Source: Victivallales bacterium
GTDB taxonomy: Bacteria; Verrucomicrobiota; Lentisphaeria; Oligosphaerales; Oligosphaeraceae
DNA length: 37,266 bases
Reading direction: 5' to 3'
Assembly (NCBI GenBank): GCA_017417585.1
Contig: JAFPYX010000017.1
Coordinates: 1 to 37,266 of the forward strand
Shown: one piece after another, positions 17,976-27,868 of the stretch
Layout of the letters: every line of letters starts with the position of its first letter
Numbering within the stretch: the first letter of the stretch is position 1
Program-made: the position numbers and the translations under genes
The notes under the pieces: generated by a model
Database searches by the model: none
Seen by the model: only the letters and a program-made list of their open reading frames with translations
Told to the model about the DNA's origin: nothing

Positions 17976-19031
17976 TTAAAGAGTGACGGTGACCTTTTTG
18001 GTTCCCGCAGTGACCTCGCCGATGACGGCGGCCTCGAACCCCGCCTTTTCCGCGATGGCGACGCCTTCTTCGGCACGGTCGGCCGGCACGAACCAGACCA
18101 TGCCGGCGCCCATGTTGAAGACACGGTACATCTCGTAGGGATCCACTTTGCCGGCCCTCTCAATCAACTTGAAGATGGGCGGAACGCTGCGGATCTTCCT
18201 GGCATCGAAATGGACATCGACGTCTTCTGGCAGGATTCGCGGAACATTGTCGTAGAGGCCCCCGCCAGTGATATGCGAAATGCCGTGCAACGGGAAATTG
18301 CATTCCATCGCGCTCTTGATGGCCTTCCAGTAGCAGCGGTGGGGCTTGAGCAGCGCCTCGCCGACACTCTCTCCGCCCAGTTCGGCGGGCTTGGAGTCCA
18401 CGGTGTAGCCGGCGGTCTCAAAGAGCACCTTTCGCGCGAGGCTGAAGCCGTTGGTGTGGAGACCCACAGAGGTCAGCCCGATGGCCACGTGGCCGGGGCG
18501 GATGTGCTCGCCGGTGATGATCTCGTCTTCCTCGACCATTCCGGTGATGCAGCCCACCAGGTCGAAGTCGTTGCCGTACATGCCTGGCATCTCGGCGGAC
18601 TCGCCACCGATCAGACAGACGCCCTGCGCCTTGCAGGCGTCCGCGCAGCCGGTGAGCACGTCCTCGTAGAGAGGGCTGCGCATTTTGCCGATGCCGATGT
18701 AGTCCATGAAATAGACCGGTGTGGCGCCCTGGACGGCGATGTCGTTGATGCAGTGGTTCACGATGTCGTAACCCACGGTGTCATATTTCTCCATCATGGC
18801 GGCGATCATGAGCTTCGTGCCCACGCCGTCCACGGAGACGACCATCACGGGATGCTTCCACTTGCCCAGGTCGATGCGGTAGAGCCCACCGAAGCCGCCG
18901 ATGGGGGCCAGCACCTCTGGGGTGCGGGTGGCGGAGATGCGCCCCTTGACCGCCTTCAACAGCCTGGTCGCCAGGTCGATGTCCACGCCGGCCGCCTTGT
19001 AGGCCTCGCTCTTGCCTTCGTTTGTGTTCAT
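17976..19031 (-). CDS. purM: phosphoribosylformylglycinamidine cyclo-ligase (AIR synthetase)
   Basis: Fifth step of purine synthesis: ATP-dependent ring closure of FGAM to AIR. The 351-residue protein has the PurM landmarks IGGFGGLYRID, VSVDGVGTKLMIA, NHCINDIAVQGATPVYFMDYI, LIGGESAEMPGMY and ISHITGGGLYDNVPRILP in the normal order. A GGAG sequence stands 9 bases before the ATG. It is the first gene of the minus run toward yraN and is divergent from the V-ATPase operon across a 210-base gap. Confidence 0.97.
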   Translation of the reverse strand: MNTNEGKSEAYKAAGVDIDLATRLLKAVKGRISATRTPEVLAPIGGFGGLYRIDLGKWKHPVMVVSVDGVGTKLMIAAMMEKYDTVGYDIVNHCINDIAVQGATPVYFMDYIGIGKMRSPLYEDVLTGCADACKAQGVCLIGGESAEMPGMYGNDFDLVGCITGMVEEDEIITGEHIRPGHVAIGLTSVGLHTNGFSLARKVLFETAGYTVDSKPAELGGESVGEALLKPHRCYWKAIKSAMECNFPLHGISHITGGGLYDNVPRILPEDVDVHFDARKIRSVPPIFKLIERAGKVDPYEMYRVFNMGAGMVWFVPADRAEEGVAIAEKAGFEAAVIGEVTAGTKKVTVTL

Positions 19032-19117
19032 AGTAAAAAACTCCAGTTGGACGAGGCAATTTCCCCAAACGGCTCTTGAAACTGCCCCGAATGAAAAGCA
19101 GGGAATGTTCTTTCCTT

Positions 19118-19146
19118 AATATAACTTCATGCGCAAATCATGCGAA
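19118..19146 (-). promoter_or_regulatory. possible purM promoter in the divergent gap
   Basis: On the minus strand TTCGCA (19146-19141) is followed after 17 bases by TATATT (19123-19118). This is 4/6 and 5/6 to sigma70 consensus. The gap 19032-19241 is AT-rich compared with its surroundings. For the plus direction only weaker pieces are seen (TTGGCA at 19152-19157 with TATATG or TATATT further on), so the V-ATPase promoter is not resolved. Confidence 0.35.
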
Positions 19147-19241
19147 ATACTTTGGCATGGCTCAAAACCAAATATATGGCTTATATTATCAAAAGTGTCC
19201 AAAGATGTCAACTTGGATTCCCGCTTCAAAGGTGGATGACC

Positions 19242-19694
19242 ATGAAAATTTCCGAATTACTCAAACCCTCGCTGATCAAACTGGATTTGCAAAGCCTGGA
19301 CAAGGATGATCTTTTCGAAGAGATGGTTCAGGTTTTTGTTGACAATCAGCTTATCAATGATGCTTCGGAAGCGGTGGCGGTTCTGAAGGAACGCGAGAAG
19401 AAGATGTCCACCGGCGTGGGAAATGGCGTGGGAATCCCCCATGGGAAACTCCCCCAGGCCAAGAATTCGCTGCTGGCCTTGGGGATTTCCCGCGACGGCA
19501 TCGACTACGAGGCGCTGGACGGTGAACTTGTCTATATTGTCATCGCCATCTTCGCCCGTCCGGACAATCCAGGGCAGCACGTGGAGCTTCTGGCGGAAAT
19601 CTCCAGGCTCTTTGCCATTCCGGGCTTTGCAGACCGCATCCGTGCCGCGAAGACGGCCAAGGAAATCCTGGACCTGATCGAATCCGAGGAGTAG
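19242..19694 (+). CDS. PTS system EIIA domain protein (fructose/Ntr type)
   Basis: A stand-alone phosphoacceptor domain of the PtsN/FruA-EIIA fold, about 150 residues. The phosphorylated histidine is His67 in GVGIPHGKLP. The context VLKEREKKMSTGVG before it and VELLAEISRLF near 110-120 are typical. No sugar EIIB/EIIC is nearby, so a regulatory role like PtsN is more likely than transport. The frame is open from 19140; I prefer ATG 19242 because AAAGGTGG lies 6 bases upstream and the product then begins MKISELL like the family. It is 7 bases from the next gene and appears to be the first gene of the V-ATPase operon. Confidence 0.85.
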   Translation: MKISELLKPSLIKLDLQSLDKDDLFEEMVQVFVDNQLINDASEAVAVLKEREKKMSTGVGNGVGIPHGKLPQAKNSLLALGISRDGIDYEALDGELVYIVIAIFARPDNPGQHVELLAEISRLFAIPGFADRIRAAKTAKEILDLIESEE

Positions 19695-19701
19695 CGGCGG
19701 A

Positions 19702-20019
19702 ATGGACGATCTTCTGGAGCGGATGCTGGAAGTTGACCTGCAGGGGCGGCAATTGGTCAGCCAGGCCGAAGAGGAGGCCGTCAAGATCCGTGAGGAGAAC
19801 TCGGCGGCGATTGCCGAACTCAATGCGCAGTGTTCTGCCAAACTGGCAGATGAATGCGCGGCATTGGAAAAGGAGACGCTGGCGGGCGCACAGGCACGCC
19901 GCGAAGCGGAACTCAAGGCGGCAGCAGAGCGCCTGGACGGGCGGGCGGAGGCCTTCGGAACGGCTCTGGAGGCGCATCGCGCGGAATTGCGAAATCGGTT
20001 GCTGGGCATTTCCTTGTGA
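19702..20019 (+). CDS. V-type ATPase peripheral-stalk subunit (G/H-like coiled coil)
   Basis: A 105-residue, Ala/Glu/Arg-rich protein predicted to be one continuous helix or coiled coil with no membrane segment. Such proteins pair with subunit E to form the peripheral stalks of V/A-type ATPases. The sequence alone is low in information, but its place directly before subunit C and its length fit the G/H subunit. ATG 19702 follows the EIIA stop by 7 bases, and GAGGAG lies about 10 bases upstream. Confidence 0.65.
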   Translation: MDDLLERMLEVDLQGRQLVSQAEEEAVKIREENSAAIAELNAQCSAKLADECAALEKETLAGAQARREAELKAAAERLDGRAEAFGTALEAHRAELRNRLLGISL

Positions 20020-20029
20020 TTTGCACGAC

Positions 20030-21064
20030 ATGGCTCATAGCAGCATCAATGCAGGAGTCGATTTTCTTTATGCGCTACTCCATGGCTGGTGGGGGAACAG
20101 CGCACAGGGGGAACGGCTGACCACGCTCACCCGCAGCGCGACGGAGGAGAACTTTTTCCATCAGCTCCAGTCGCTCGGTATTCTCGTTGTCGGGGAGAGC
20201 CGCCGGGTCCATGCGGCGTTCATCCTGCGGCAACACACACGGCTACGGAAGCTGGCGGAGCTGGCCGGGATGGCGGTCGCGAAATTTGTGAAATCGCTCC
20301 TGCAGCGCCTGGAAAGCGAGAATTTCAAGGCATTGCTAAACTATCGGTTTTTCCCCGAGCGCGAGGGACATCTGGTGGACTCGCTCATCCCCTTTCCCGG
20401 AGAATTCACGCATGACGCGGACCTGGTGGAATTGCTCGACCTAGCCACGCTGGATGAGTTCATGAGTCGCCTCCATCCGGATTTCCGGACACCGGAATAC
20501 TATGCGATCGCCCGTCAGTTGGAAGAGGACAGGGATATCATGCGGGCGGAATGCGCGATTGACAACCTGAACTACCAGGCCGAGCTGGAAGCCACCAGGC
20601 ATCTGCCTTTCTCCATGCGAAATGTCGCGCGGCATCTCCTGGCGGTCGAAATCGACACCTTGAACGTCTGCACGTTGTTGCGCAATGCCAATTTCTACCA
20701 CATGAACGCCAAACGGCTTTCCATGGCCTGGATTGACGGCGGCACCGGGCATGTCCCGCGAAGCCTCTGGGACCGGCTTGCAGATGCCCAGGACGTGGCC
20801 ACGGTGATTGACCGTCTGCCATCGGAATACGCGGAGCCGTTGCGGGAGAAGGCGTTTGACACCACCAGCCGGATGGAGAATCTGCTGCGGTGCCGACAGG
20901 TCCGGCAGGCTCGGCAGGCCTTTTATGACAGCGGCTCCCCCACGCATGCCATTGTCGCCTATCCTTTTTTGCTTCAGATGGAGACCATCAACTTGTCGCG
21001 CATCTACGAGGGGGTTCGATTTAGCGTCAGCGCACGGGAAATCGAAGAGATGATGATTCAATAG
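20030..21064 (+). CDS. atpC: V-type ATPase subunit C (d-like)
   Basis: The socket subunit that connects the central stalk to the c ring. The 344-residue, mostly helical protein matches the AC39/subunit C family in length and in the repeated helical pattern: LLNYRFFPEREGHLVDSLIP near 105-125, and AVEIDTLNVCTLLRN in the middle. The family R-x-K-x-Y motif is diverged. ATG 20030 is 10 bases after the previous stop. An in-frame TTG at 20021 is an alternative. The frame continues upstream over the stalk gene but that is a different reading frame of a real gene. Confidence 0.85.
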   Translation: MAHSSINAGVDFLYALLHGWWGNSAQGERLTTLTRSATEENFFHQLQSLGILVVGESRRVHAAFILRQHTRLRKLAELAGMAVAKFVKSLLQRLESENFKALLNYRFFPEREGHLVDSLIPFPGEFTHDADLVELLDLATLDEFMSRLHPDFRTPEYYAIARQLEEDRDIMRAECAIDNLNYQAELEATRHLPFSMRNVARHLLAVEIDTLNVCTLLRNANFYHMNAKRLSMAWIDGGTGHVPRSLWDRLADAQDVATVIDRLPSEYAEPLREKAFDTTSRMENLLRCRQVRQARQAFYDSGSPTHAIVAYPFLLQMETINLSRIYEGVRFSVSAREIEEMMIQ

Positions 21065-21091
21065 TAGCTTGAGGCTTAAGAGGAAAGAGCC

Positions 21092-23050
21092 ATGTTCCTG
21101 CCCAACAAAATGACCAAAGTCAACGTGGTGGTCCTTAGCAAGTACCTCAGTGCTCTCACGGAGGCGCTGGGGCAGTCGGGGCTGCTCCACCTCGTGAATG
21201 CTGCGGCGGAGTCGCGTGGCAAGCTGCTCAAGAACTACGACACCGGAGTGGACATCCGAGAGATTGAACGCCAGCTGAACCGCTGCGAGCAGCTTCTGGA
21301 GGCCTTGGGAGTGGACACCGCCGGAGAGGCTCCCTCAATCACCCATCTTTCCCAGGACGAGATCACCGACCTGTTTGGGAAAATCGACCGCCTCTACCGC
21401 GAGGAGGCCGAACGTGTGAACAAGCTGCTCTCCGAACATACTGGACTGAGCCATTCGGACCGCATGCTGGCGGATTTCCCCCTGCAGTCCCTACGGCTGG
21501 ATGCCCTGCGGAATCTCTCGCAGCTCCATGTCGAGATCGGCGTTCTGAGCGATGACGCATTTGTCCGTGCACGAACCGCCTTGAGCGATGACGCGCTTTT
21601 TATCCAGTTTCCGGAAAACAATGGCCAGGTGCTGGTGGTGACCAACCGCAAGAAGCACTTTGCGGTGGATGACGCATTGGACAAGTTCGGGTTCGACCGC
21701 ATCGAGCTTCCCGACGGCATTGAAAACGGCACCGTCGCCGATCAGCGCAAGGCGATCAACAGTCGTCTGGAGGCGCTCAGCCGTGAAATCAACGCAACCC
21801 GCCTGGCGATCGTGGGACTGGGCGAGGAATATGGCGGAATGCTGTTGGCCATCCGTAAGCAGCTTCGCGGGCTGATGGTGATGCGGCAGGCGCAGGGGCT
21901 TTTCGGCCAGTCGCGCCAGCTTTTCTGCATCGCGGGATGGCTTCCCACGGAGAATCTCCCGAAGCTCCAGAAGCTGGTGGACGCCTCCACGGAGCATACC
22001 GGCGTCATCGAGGCGACCGACGCCGAGGACGTGCCAAGGGACGATGCCGATGCCGAGCAGATTCCCGTGCAGCTTTCCAGCAACGGATTCACCCGGCCGT
22101 TCCGGATGCTGGTGACCAATTATGGAACGCCAAATTACCGTGAGCTGGATCCCAGCTTCTTCGTGGGAATCACCTTCATGGTGATGTTCGGATACATGTT
22201 CGGCGACGTGGGGCAGGGCGCGGTGCTGGCATTGGTCGGACTCTGCCTTCGGCTCTCCAAAAAGCGGAACGAGGCGGCGAAGGATGTCGGGACATTGCTT
22301 TTGTGCTGCGGCGGCAGCTCGATGGTCTTCGGGTTCCTCTACGGGAGCATCTTCGGAATCGAAGATCTCCTGCCGCATCTCTGGCTGTCCCCCATGCATG
22401 ACATCCCGAAACTCCTGATCAGCGCCGTCGGCATCGGCGTGATTTTCCTGAGCGTCTCGCTCCTCATCAACATCATCAACCATCTCCGAATCAAAAAATA
22501 CTATAAAGGGACCTTCGATAAATTCGGAATCCTGGGGCTGCTTTTCTACTGGGCATGCCTGGGGGTGGGAATCTACGTGTTGGTCACCAAGCGTTTCGCT
22601 CCCTGGCAAATGGTCTTCGTGATTGTCCCACTGGCACTCATCTTCCTGAGCGGCCCCATCCACCATTTCCTTCACAGGCCGAGAGAAGGCGAGGAAAAGC
22701 CCGGCCTTTTCAACGTGGTGCTGGAAGGAGTGGTCGAGACCCTTGAGACCCTGACAGGATACCTCTCGGGAACCGTCTCGTTCGTGCGTGTCGGGGCGCT
22801 GGCGATCTCCCATGCCGCGCTTTGCCTGGCAATCTCCAACATCATGAGCCTGACCGGCTCCGGCATCGGGGGGACCATCGGGAAAATCCTCATCAGCATT
22901 GCCGGAAACGCACTGGTCATCTGCTTCGAGGGGATGGTCGCCGCAATCCAATGCGTGCGCCTCGAGTATTATGAAATGTTCTCAAGGTACTTCCAGGGGG
23001 ACGGAATCCCCTATCAGCCATTCCATTTTGGACAGGACAAGAACGGATAA
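21092..23050 (+). CDS. atpI: V-type ATPase subunit I (a subunit)
   Basis: Membrane stator with the proton or sodium half-channels. The 652-residue protein has a cytoplasmic helical N-terminal half (about 1-345) and a C-terminal half with about seven to eight membrane helices. Among them are FVGITFMVMFGYMFGDVGQG, typical of the family, and SFVRVGALAISHAALCLA near the end, where the arginine is the likely channel residue that faces the c-ring glutamate. A good ribosome site, AGAGGA, is 7 bases before the ATG. Confidence 0.93.
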   Translation: MFLPNKMTKVNVVVLSKYLSALTEALGQSGLLHLVNAAAESRGKLLKNYDTGVDIREIERQLNRCEQLLEALGVDTAGEAPSITHLSQDEITDLFGKIDRLYREEAERVNKLLSEHTGLSHSDRMLADFPLQSLRLDALRNLSQLHVEIGVLSDDAFVRARTALSDDALFIQFPENNGQVLVVTNRKKHFAVDDALDKFGFDRIELPDGIENGTVADQRKAINSRLEALSREINATRLAIVGLGEEYGGMLLAIRKQLRGLMVMRQAQGLFGQSRQLFCIAGWLPTENLPKLQKLVDASTEHTGVIEATDAEDVPRDDADAEQIPVQLSSNGFTRPFRMLVTNYGTPNYRELDPSFFVGITFMVMFGYMFGDVGQGAVLALVGLCLRLSKKRNEAAKDVGTLLLCCGGSSMVFGFLYGSIFGIEDLLPHLWLSPMHDIPKLLISAVGIGVIFLSVSLLINIINHLRIKKYYKGTFDKFGILGLLFYWACLGVGIYVLVTKRFAPWQMVFVIVPLALIFLSGPIHHFLHRPREGEEKPGLFNVVLEGVVETLETLTGYLSGTVSFVRVGALAISHAALCLAISNIMSLTGSGIGGTIGKILISIAGNALVICFEGMVAAIQCVRLEYYEMFSRYFQGDGIPYQPFHFGQDKNG

Positions 23051-23117
23051 ATCGAAACGCGCCCCTGTCACCCTTTCCTACTCATACTCACATCAACCCA
23101 ACCCAACCGACAATACC

Positions 23118-23504
23118 ATGCAAATCAAACGTCTCTCTTGTTTTTTCCGTTGCTTCCTCGTGTTCGTGATGTTCGCTCTCGCGCCCGTGGCGCTGCTGGC
23201 GGACGAGGCGCCTGCTGATTCCGCCGCCCCTTCGAATGTGGAGGCCGTGGCCAACGCGACCGCGAATGCGGTGGCCAATGCGACTCAGGCGGCTTCGCCG
23301 AACTCCAAGTTCTATGCGATTGCCGCCGCGGTGGCGATTGGCAGTATGAGCGCGGCATACGCAGTGGGCAAGATTGGTGCGGCCGTGATGGGTGCCGCGG
23401 CCGAAAAGCCTGAGATCATGAGCAAGGCGCTGCCGTTCGTGGCGCTGGGCGAAGGCATCGCGCTCTTCGGCTTCCTGGTCGCCATCTTTCTGCTCGGCGC
23501 CTAA
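23118..23504 (+). CDS. atpK: V-type ATPase subunit K (c ring) with N-terminal signal peptide
   Basis: Proteolipid rotor subunit. Residues 1-28 look like a signal peptide (KRLSCFFR, then hydrophobic to Leu27-Ala28). An Ala/Asn/Glu-rich linker (29-62) follows, then one hairpin of two helices: about 64-91, and 104-127. The ion-binding carboxylate is Glu112 in ALGEGIALFG. A polar Thr/Ser next to the Glu and a Gln in helix 1, usual in sodium-binding rings, are not seen, so proton coupling is the better guess. Length is 128 residues; the four-helix V-type proteolipid is about 155, so this is a single-hairpin form. No Shine-Dalgarno; the 67-base gap before it is rich in C and A and looks unstructured. 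Confidence 0.88.
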   Translation: MQIKRLSCFFRCFLVFVMFALAPVALLADEAPADSAAPSNVEAVANATANAVANATQAASPNSKFYAIAAAVAIGSMSAAYAVGKIGAAVMGAAAEKPEIMSKALPFVALGEGIALFGFLVAIFLLGA

Positions 23505-23549
23505 GTTTCCTTTGCTCGCAGCAACGCCTCGGGTTAATCCCCTCCCGTC

Positions 23550-23870
23550 ATGACTCCCTACCGCATCATAGGCGACCAGGACACCTGCCTGGGCTTCCGC
23601 TTTGCTGGCGTCCCTGGCGACACGGTGGCCAGTCGCGAGGAGGCATTGCCCGCTTTTCAAGCCGCCCTGCAGGACAAGGCACTCCAGATTCTGATTCTCA
23701 CCGAACAGGTCGCGGACTGGCTGGATGTCGAGGTAACCGCCCACAAACTCTCCGTGTCGCGCCCTTACATCGCGACGATTCAGGACATCTGGGGAAAAGT
23801 CGGCAAGCAACGTACCCTGGAACAGCTCATCTACGAGGCAGTCGGGGTGAAAATTCTGGAACAGAAGTAG
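23550..23870 (+). CDS. atpF: V-type ATPase subunit F
   Basis: Central-stalk subunit that binds D and can regulate coupling. The 106-residue protein begins YRIIGDQDTCLGFRFAGV, the recognisable subunit F start. ILILTEQVADWL at about 50-61 is the second conserved block. It lies 45 bases after atpK and 2 bases before atpE. Confidence 0.9.
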   Translation: MTPYRIIGDQDTCLGFRFAGVPGDTVASREEALPAFQAALQDKALQILILTEQVADWLDVEVTAHKLSVSRPYIATIQDIWGKVGKQRTLEQLIYEAVGVKILEQK

Positions 23871-23872
23871 TT

Positions 23873-24493
23873 ATGGATGACCAGGAAAAACGGCTCAAGG
23901 AGGAAATCCTCGGTGATGCGCGTGAGAAGGCGGAACGCGTGGTCGCCCGTGCAAAGACGGACGCGGCGACTGCGCTCAAGCGCGCCAAGACGCTCAATGA
24001 ACGCAGGAGAACCAAGGCCCTGGAGCAGACGCGCGCCGAGGCGGAGCATCATGCGGAGAACATCCTTTCCGGCATCTGGAATGAACAACGCAAGATGTGG
24101 CTGGTGCGGCGAGAAGAGGTCATCCAGAAATTCCTGAAAGGGCTTCTGGACGAGTTGGCGGCATGCCCGGCCAATTCTCCGGAGCGGGTGGCTTCCCTGT
24201 CGACGCTGGCCAGCGAAGCGCTGGCCGCCATGCCTTCCGATGAACTGCTGGTGGCGGTGGCGTCGGCTGACCGGTCCACCGTCACGCCGGAATGGCTGGC
24301 AGAACGGCTGCCCAGTGGCCGCAATGCGCACTTCATCGTGCAGGCGGACCCCGCCATCGGCGGCGGGATGCGGGTGGCATCGGCGGACGGCCGTTTTGCC
24401 TACGACAACACCTTCGCCGGGAGGCTGGCGCGCCTGGAGGAGGGGTTCCGGAGAATCTTGGCAGACTGCGATAGAGAAGGCCACGTCGACTAG
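23873..24493 (+). CDS. atpE: V-type ATPase subunit E
   Basis: Peripheral-stalk subunit of 206 residues. The N-terminal half (1-110) is a charged Ala/Arg/Glu helix. The C-terminal globular part shows GGGMRVASADGRFAYDNTFAGRL (about 160-182), equivalent to the family GG-x-x-x-x-D-G-x-x-x-x-x-N-T motif that contacts subunit B. It starts 2 bases after the atpF stop and ends with TAG at 24491. Confidence 0.9.
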   Translation: MDDQEKRLKEEILGDAREKAERVVARAKTDAATALKRAKTLNERRRTKALEQTRAEAEHHAENILSGIWNEQRKMWLVRREEVIQKFLKGLLDELAACPANSPERVASLSTLASEALAAMPSDELLVAVASADRSTVTPEWLAERLPSGRNAHFIVQADPAIGGGMRVASADGRFAYDNTFAGRLARLEEGFRRILADCDREGHVD

Positions 24494-24502
24494 ATCAACT
24501 GA

Positions 24503-24529
24503 TTTGGCTAGTTTGGCTAGATTGGCTAG
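24503..24529. repeat. three tandem 9-base units before atpA
   Basis: TTTGGCTAG, TTTGGCTAG and ATTGGCTAG stand in perfect tandem in the 49-base gap between atpE and atpA. The last unit joins the AGGA that could serve as the atpA ribosome site. Unit length is 9, unlike the heptads elsewhere. Confidence 0.7.
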
Positions 24530-24542
24530 GAAAATGATTTTC

Positions 24543-26315
24543 ATGAATACAGGCATCATCATTCGAATCAACGGCCCGATCGTCGAGGCCCGGCACATGG
24601 AAGAGGTCGGGATGCTCGAGGTCGTGGAAGTGGGCGAACTTCGCCTGATTGGCGAGGTCATCCGCGTGCGTGGAGAGGTCTCCACGATCCAGGTCTATGA
24701 GGAGACCAGCGGCCTGAAACCGGGCGAACCGGTCTATTGCACCGGCCGGCCGCTCTCCGTATGCCTTGGACCGGGGCTTCTGGGGACGATCTATGACGGC
24801 ATCCAGCGGCCGTTGGAACGCCTTGCCGAAGAGGGGGCTTTCATTGGGCGAGGCGTGAAACGGCCTGCCCTGGACCTGGAGCGCAAGTGGACGTTCCAGC
24901 CTACTGTGAAGATCGGGGATGACCTAAAGCCCGGCATGGTGATTGGCGAAGTACAGGAGACCGAGAGTGTTCTGCACCGCGTGATGGTGCCGCCGCGCGT
25001 GCAGGGAACCGTGAAGAGCGTCGTGCCGGCTGGCGAATACGACGGCCATGCGGAACTTTGCGTGCTGGAGGATTTGTCCGGAAAGCGTACTCCAGTGGGG
25101 TTCTTCCAGTATTGGCCTGTCCGGCAGGGCCGGCCCTCCGCTAGCCGTCTTCCCTTGACGCAACCGTTGCTGACTGGACTGCGCGTAGTGGATACCTTCT
25201 TTCCGCTGGCCAAGGGCGGCGCGGCGGCCATTCCCGGCGGGTTCGGCACCGGGAAGACGATGACCCAGCAGGCGCTTGCGAAGTGGTGCGAGGCGAAGAT
25301 CATCGTCTATATCGGCTGTGGCGAGCGAGGCAACGAGATGACCGAGGTGCTGCGCGAGTTCCCGGAACTCGTCGACCCGCGTTCCGGACGTTCGCTGATG
25401 GAGCGGACCATCCTGATCGCAAATACCTCCAACATGCCCGTGGCGGCCCGCGAGGTCTCCATCTATACCGGCATTACCCTGGCCGAATACTACCGCGACA
25501 TGGGCTACGATGTCGCCATCATGGCCGACTCGACCTCGCGCTGGGCCGAGGCACTCCGCGAACTCTCCGGAAGGCTTGAGGAAATGCCGGCGGACGAGGG
25601 GTTCCCTGCCTACCTTCCCGACCGGCTGGCCTCTTTCTACGAACGTGCCGGACGCGTCCAGACCCTGGGCGGCGCGGAGGGCACCGTCTCCGTCATCGGC
25701 GCGGTCTCGCCCCCCGGCGGGGATTTCTCCGAGCCGGTTACCCAGCATACCACGCGATTCATCCGGTGCTTCTGGGCGCTGGACCGCGACCTGGCGAACG
25801 CGCGGCACTATCCCGCCATCAGCTGGCGAAACTCCTATAGCGAGTACCTGCCTGAGACCGCCCAGTGGTGGCGGCAGTACGACCTGGCCTGGAAGGAGAA
25901 CCGCGACGTCCTCATGAATGTTCTCCAGGAGGAGGTCAGCCTCCAGCGCATCGCAAAGCTGGTGGGGCCCGATGCCCTTCCCGAGACGCAGCGTCTTACC
26001 CTCTTTGCCGCCGAAATCATCAAGAACGCATTCCTCCAGCAGAATTCCTTCGATGAAGTGGACATGTACTGCTCGCCGAAAAAGCAGCTCTGGATGATGA
26101 ACCTGCTCGCGTTTTTCATTACCCGTTCGCGGGAAGTGATCAAAAACGGCGGCACGCTCAATGAAATCCGCGGGATTCGCGACATCGATCGGATGAACCG
26201 CATGAAGTCGGAAATCAAAAACGACGACACTGCCACGATGACCTCCCTGGAACAGAAAATCCATTCCGCATTGGATGCCATCATGCACTCCCAAATGACG
26301 GACTCCTCTAAATAG
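24543..26315 (+). CDS. atpA: V-type ATPase catalytic subunit A
   Basis: Catalytic subunit that binds and hydrolyses or makes ATP. The P-loop is GGFGTGKT near 232-239 (commonly GPFGSGKT). YIGCGERGNEMTEVL follows with the catalytic glutamate, then ADSTSRWAEALREL and the SPPGGDFSEPVTQHT stretch. Length is 590 residues, as usual. ATG also occurs at 24534; I chose 24543 because AGGA (24528-24531) is only 2 bases from 24534 but 11 from 24543. The frame is open back to 24240 over atpE and that part is not coding. Confidence 0.96.
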   Translation: MNTGIIIRINGPIVEARHMEEVGMLEVVEVGELRLIGEVIRVRGEVSTIQVYEETSGLKPGEPVYCTGRPLSVCLGPGLLGTIYDGIQRPLERLAEEGAFIGRGVKRPALDLERKWTFQPTVKIGDDLKPGMVIGEVQETESVLHRVMVPPRVQGTVKSVVPAGEYDGHAELCVLEDLSGKRTPVGFFQYWPVRQGRPSASRLPLTQPLLTGLRVVDTFFPLAKGGAAAIPGGFGTGKTMTQQALAKWCEAKIIVYIGCGERGNEMTEVLREFPELVDPRSGRSLMERTILIANTSNMPVAAREVSIYTGITLAEYYRDMGYDVAIMADSTSRWAEALRELSGRLEEMPADEGFPAYLPDRLASFYERAGRVQTLGGAEGTVSVIGAVSPPGGDFSEPVTQHTTRFIRCFWALDRDLANARHYPAISWRNSYSEYLPETAQWWRQYDLAWKENRDVLMNVLQEEVSLQRIAKLVGPDALPETQRLTLFAAEIIKNAFLQQNSFDEVDMYCSPKKQLWMMNLLAFFITRSREVIKNGGTLNEIRGIRDIDRMNRMKSEIKNDDTATMTSLEQKIHSALDAIMHSQMTDSSK

Positions 26316-26316
26316 A

Positions 26317-26335
26317 TTCAGTATAACATACTGAA
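26317..26335. other. stem-loop between atpA and atpB
   Basis: TTCAGTA (26317-26323) and TACTGAA (26329-26335) form a perfect 7-bp dyad with a 5-base loop directly after the atpA stop. An A/T-rich spacer follows to atpB at 26378. There is no T-run, so a terminator is unlikely; RNA stability or processing is possible. Confidence 0.5.
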
Positions 26336-26377
26336 AACAAGTAATTTAATTTAACATTCAGAAAGCGTTCTGGAATC

Positions 26378-27781
<1,404 letters not shown>

Positions 27782-27790
27782 GCGCCCCAT

Positions 27791-27817
27791 CGCCGACGCA
27801 TGCATCCGCCGTCGGCG
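27791..27817. other. stem-loop between atpB and atpD
   Basis: CGCCGACG (27791-27798) and CGTCGGCG (27810-27817) make a perfect 8-bp GC-rich stem with an 11-base loop in the 87-base gap. No T-run follows. Together with the dyad before atpB, both ends of atpB are flanked by stem-loops. Confidence 0.55.
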
Positions 27818-27838
27818 GGGCTGCCGTGCCCCTTCCGC

Positions 27839-27866
27839 ATTACAAATTACGAATTACGCGTTAAAA
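27839..27866. repeat. heptad repeat abutting the atpD start
   Basis: Units ATTACAA, ATTACGA, ATTACGC and the diverged GTTAAAA follow in phase. The ATG of atpD begins 2 bases later, so the repeat forms the translation-initiation region. Confidence 0.65.
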
Positions 27867-27868
27867 AG

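Noticed and set aside
21491..22951. 486-residue minus-strand ORF
   Set aside because: Antisense to atpI, Asp/His/Glu-rich; shadow.
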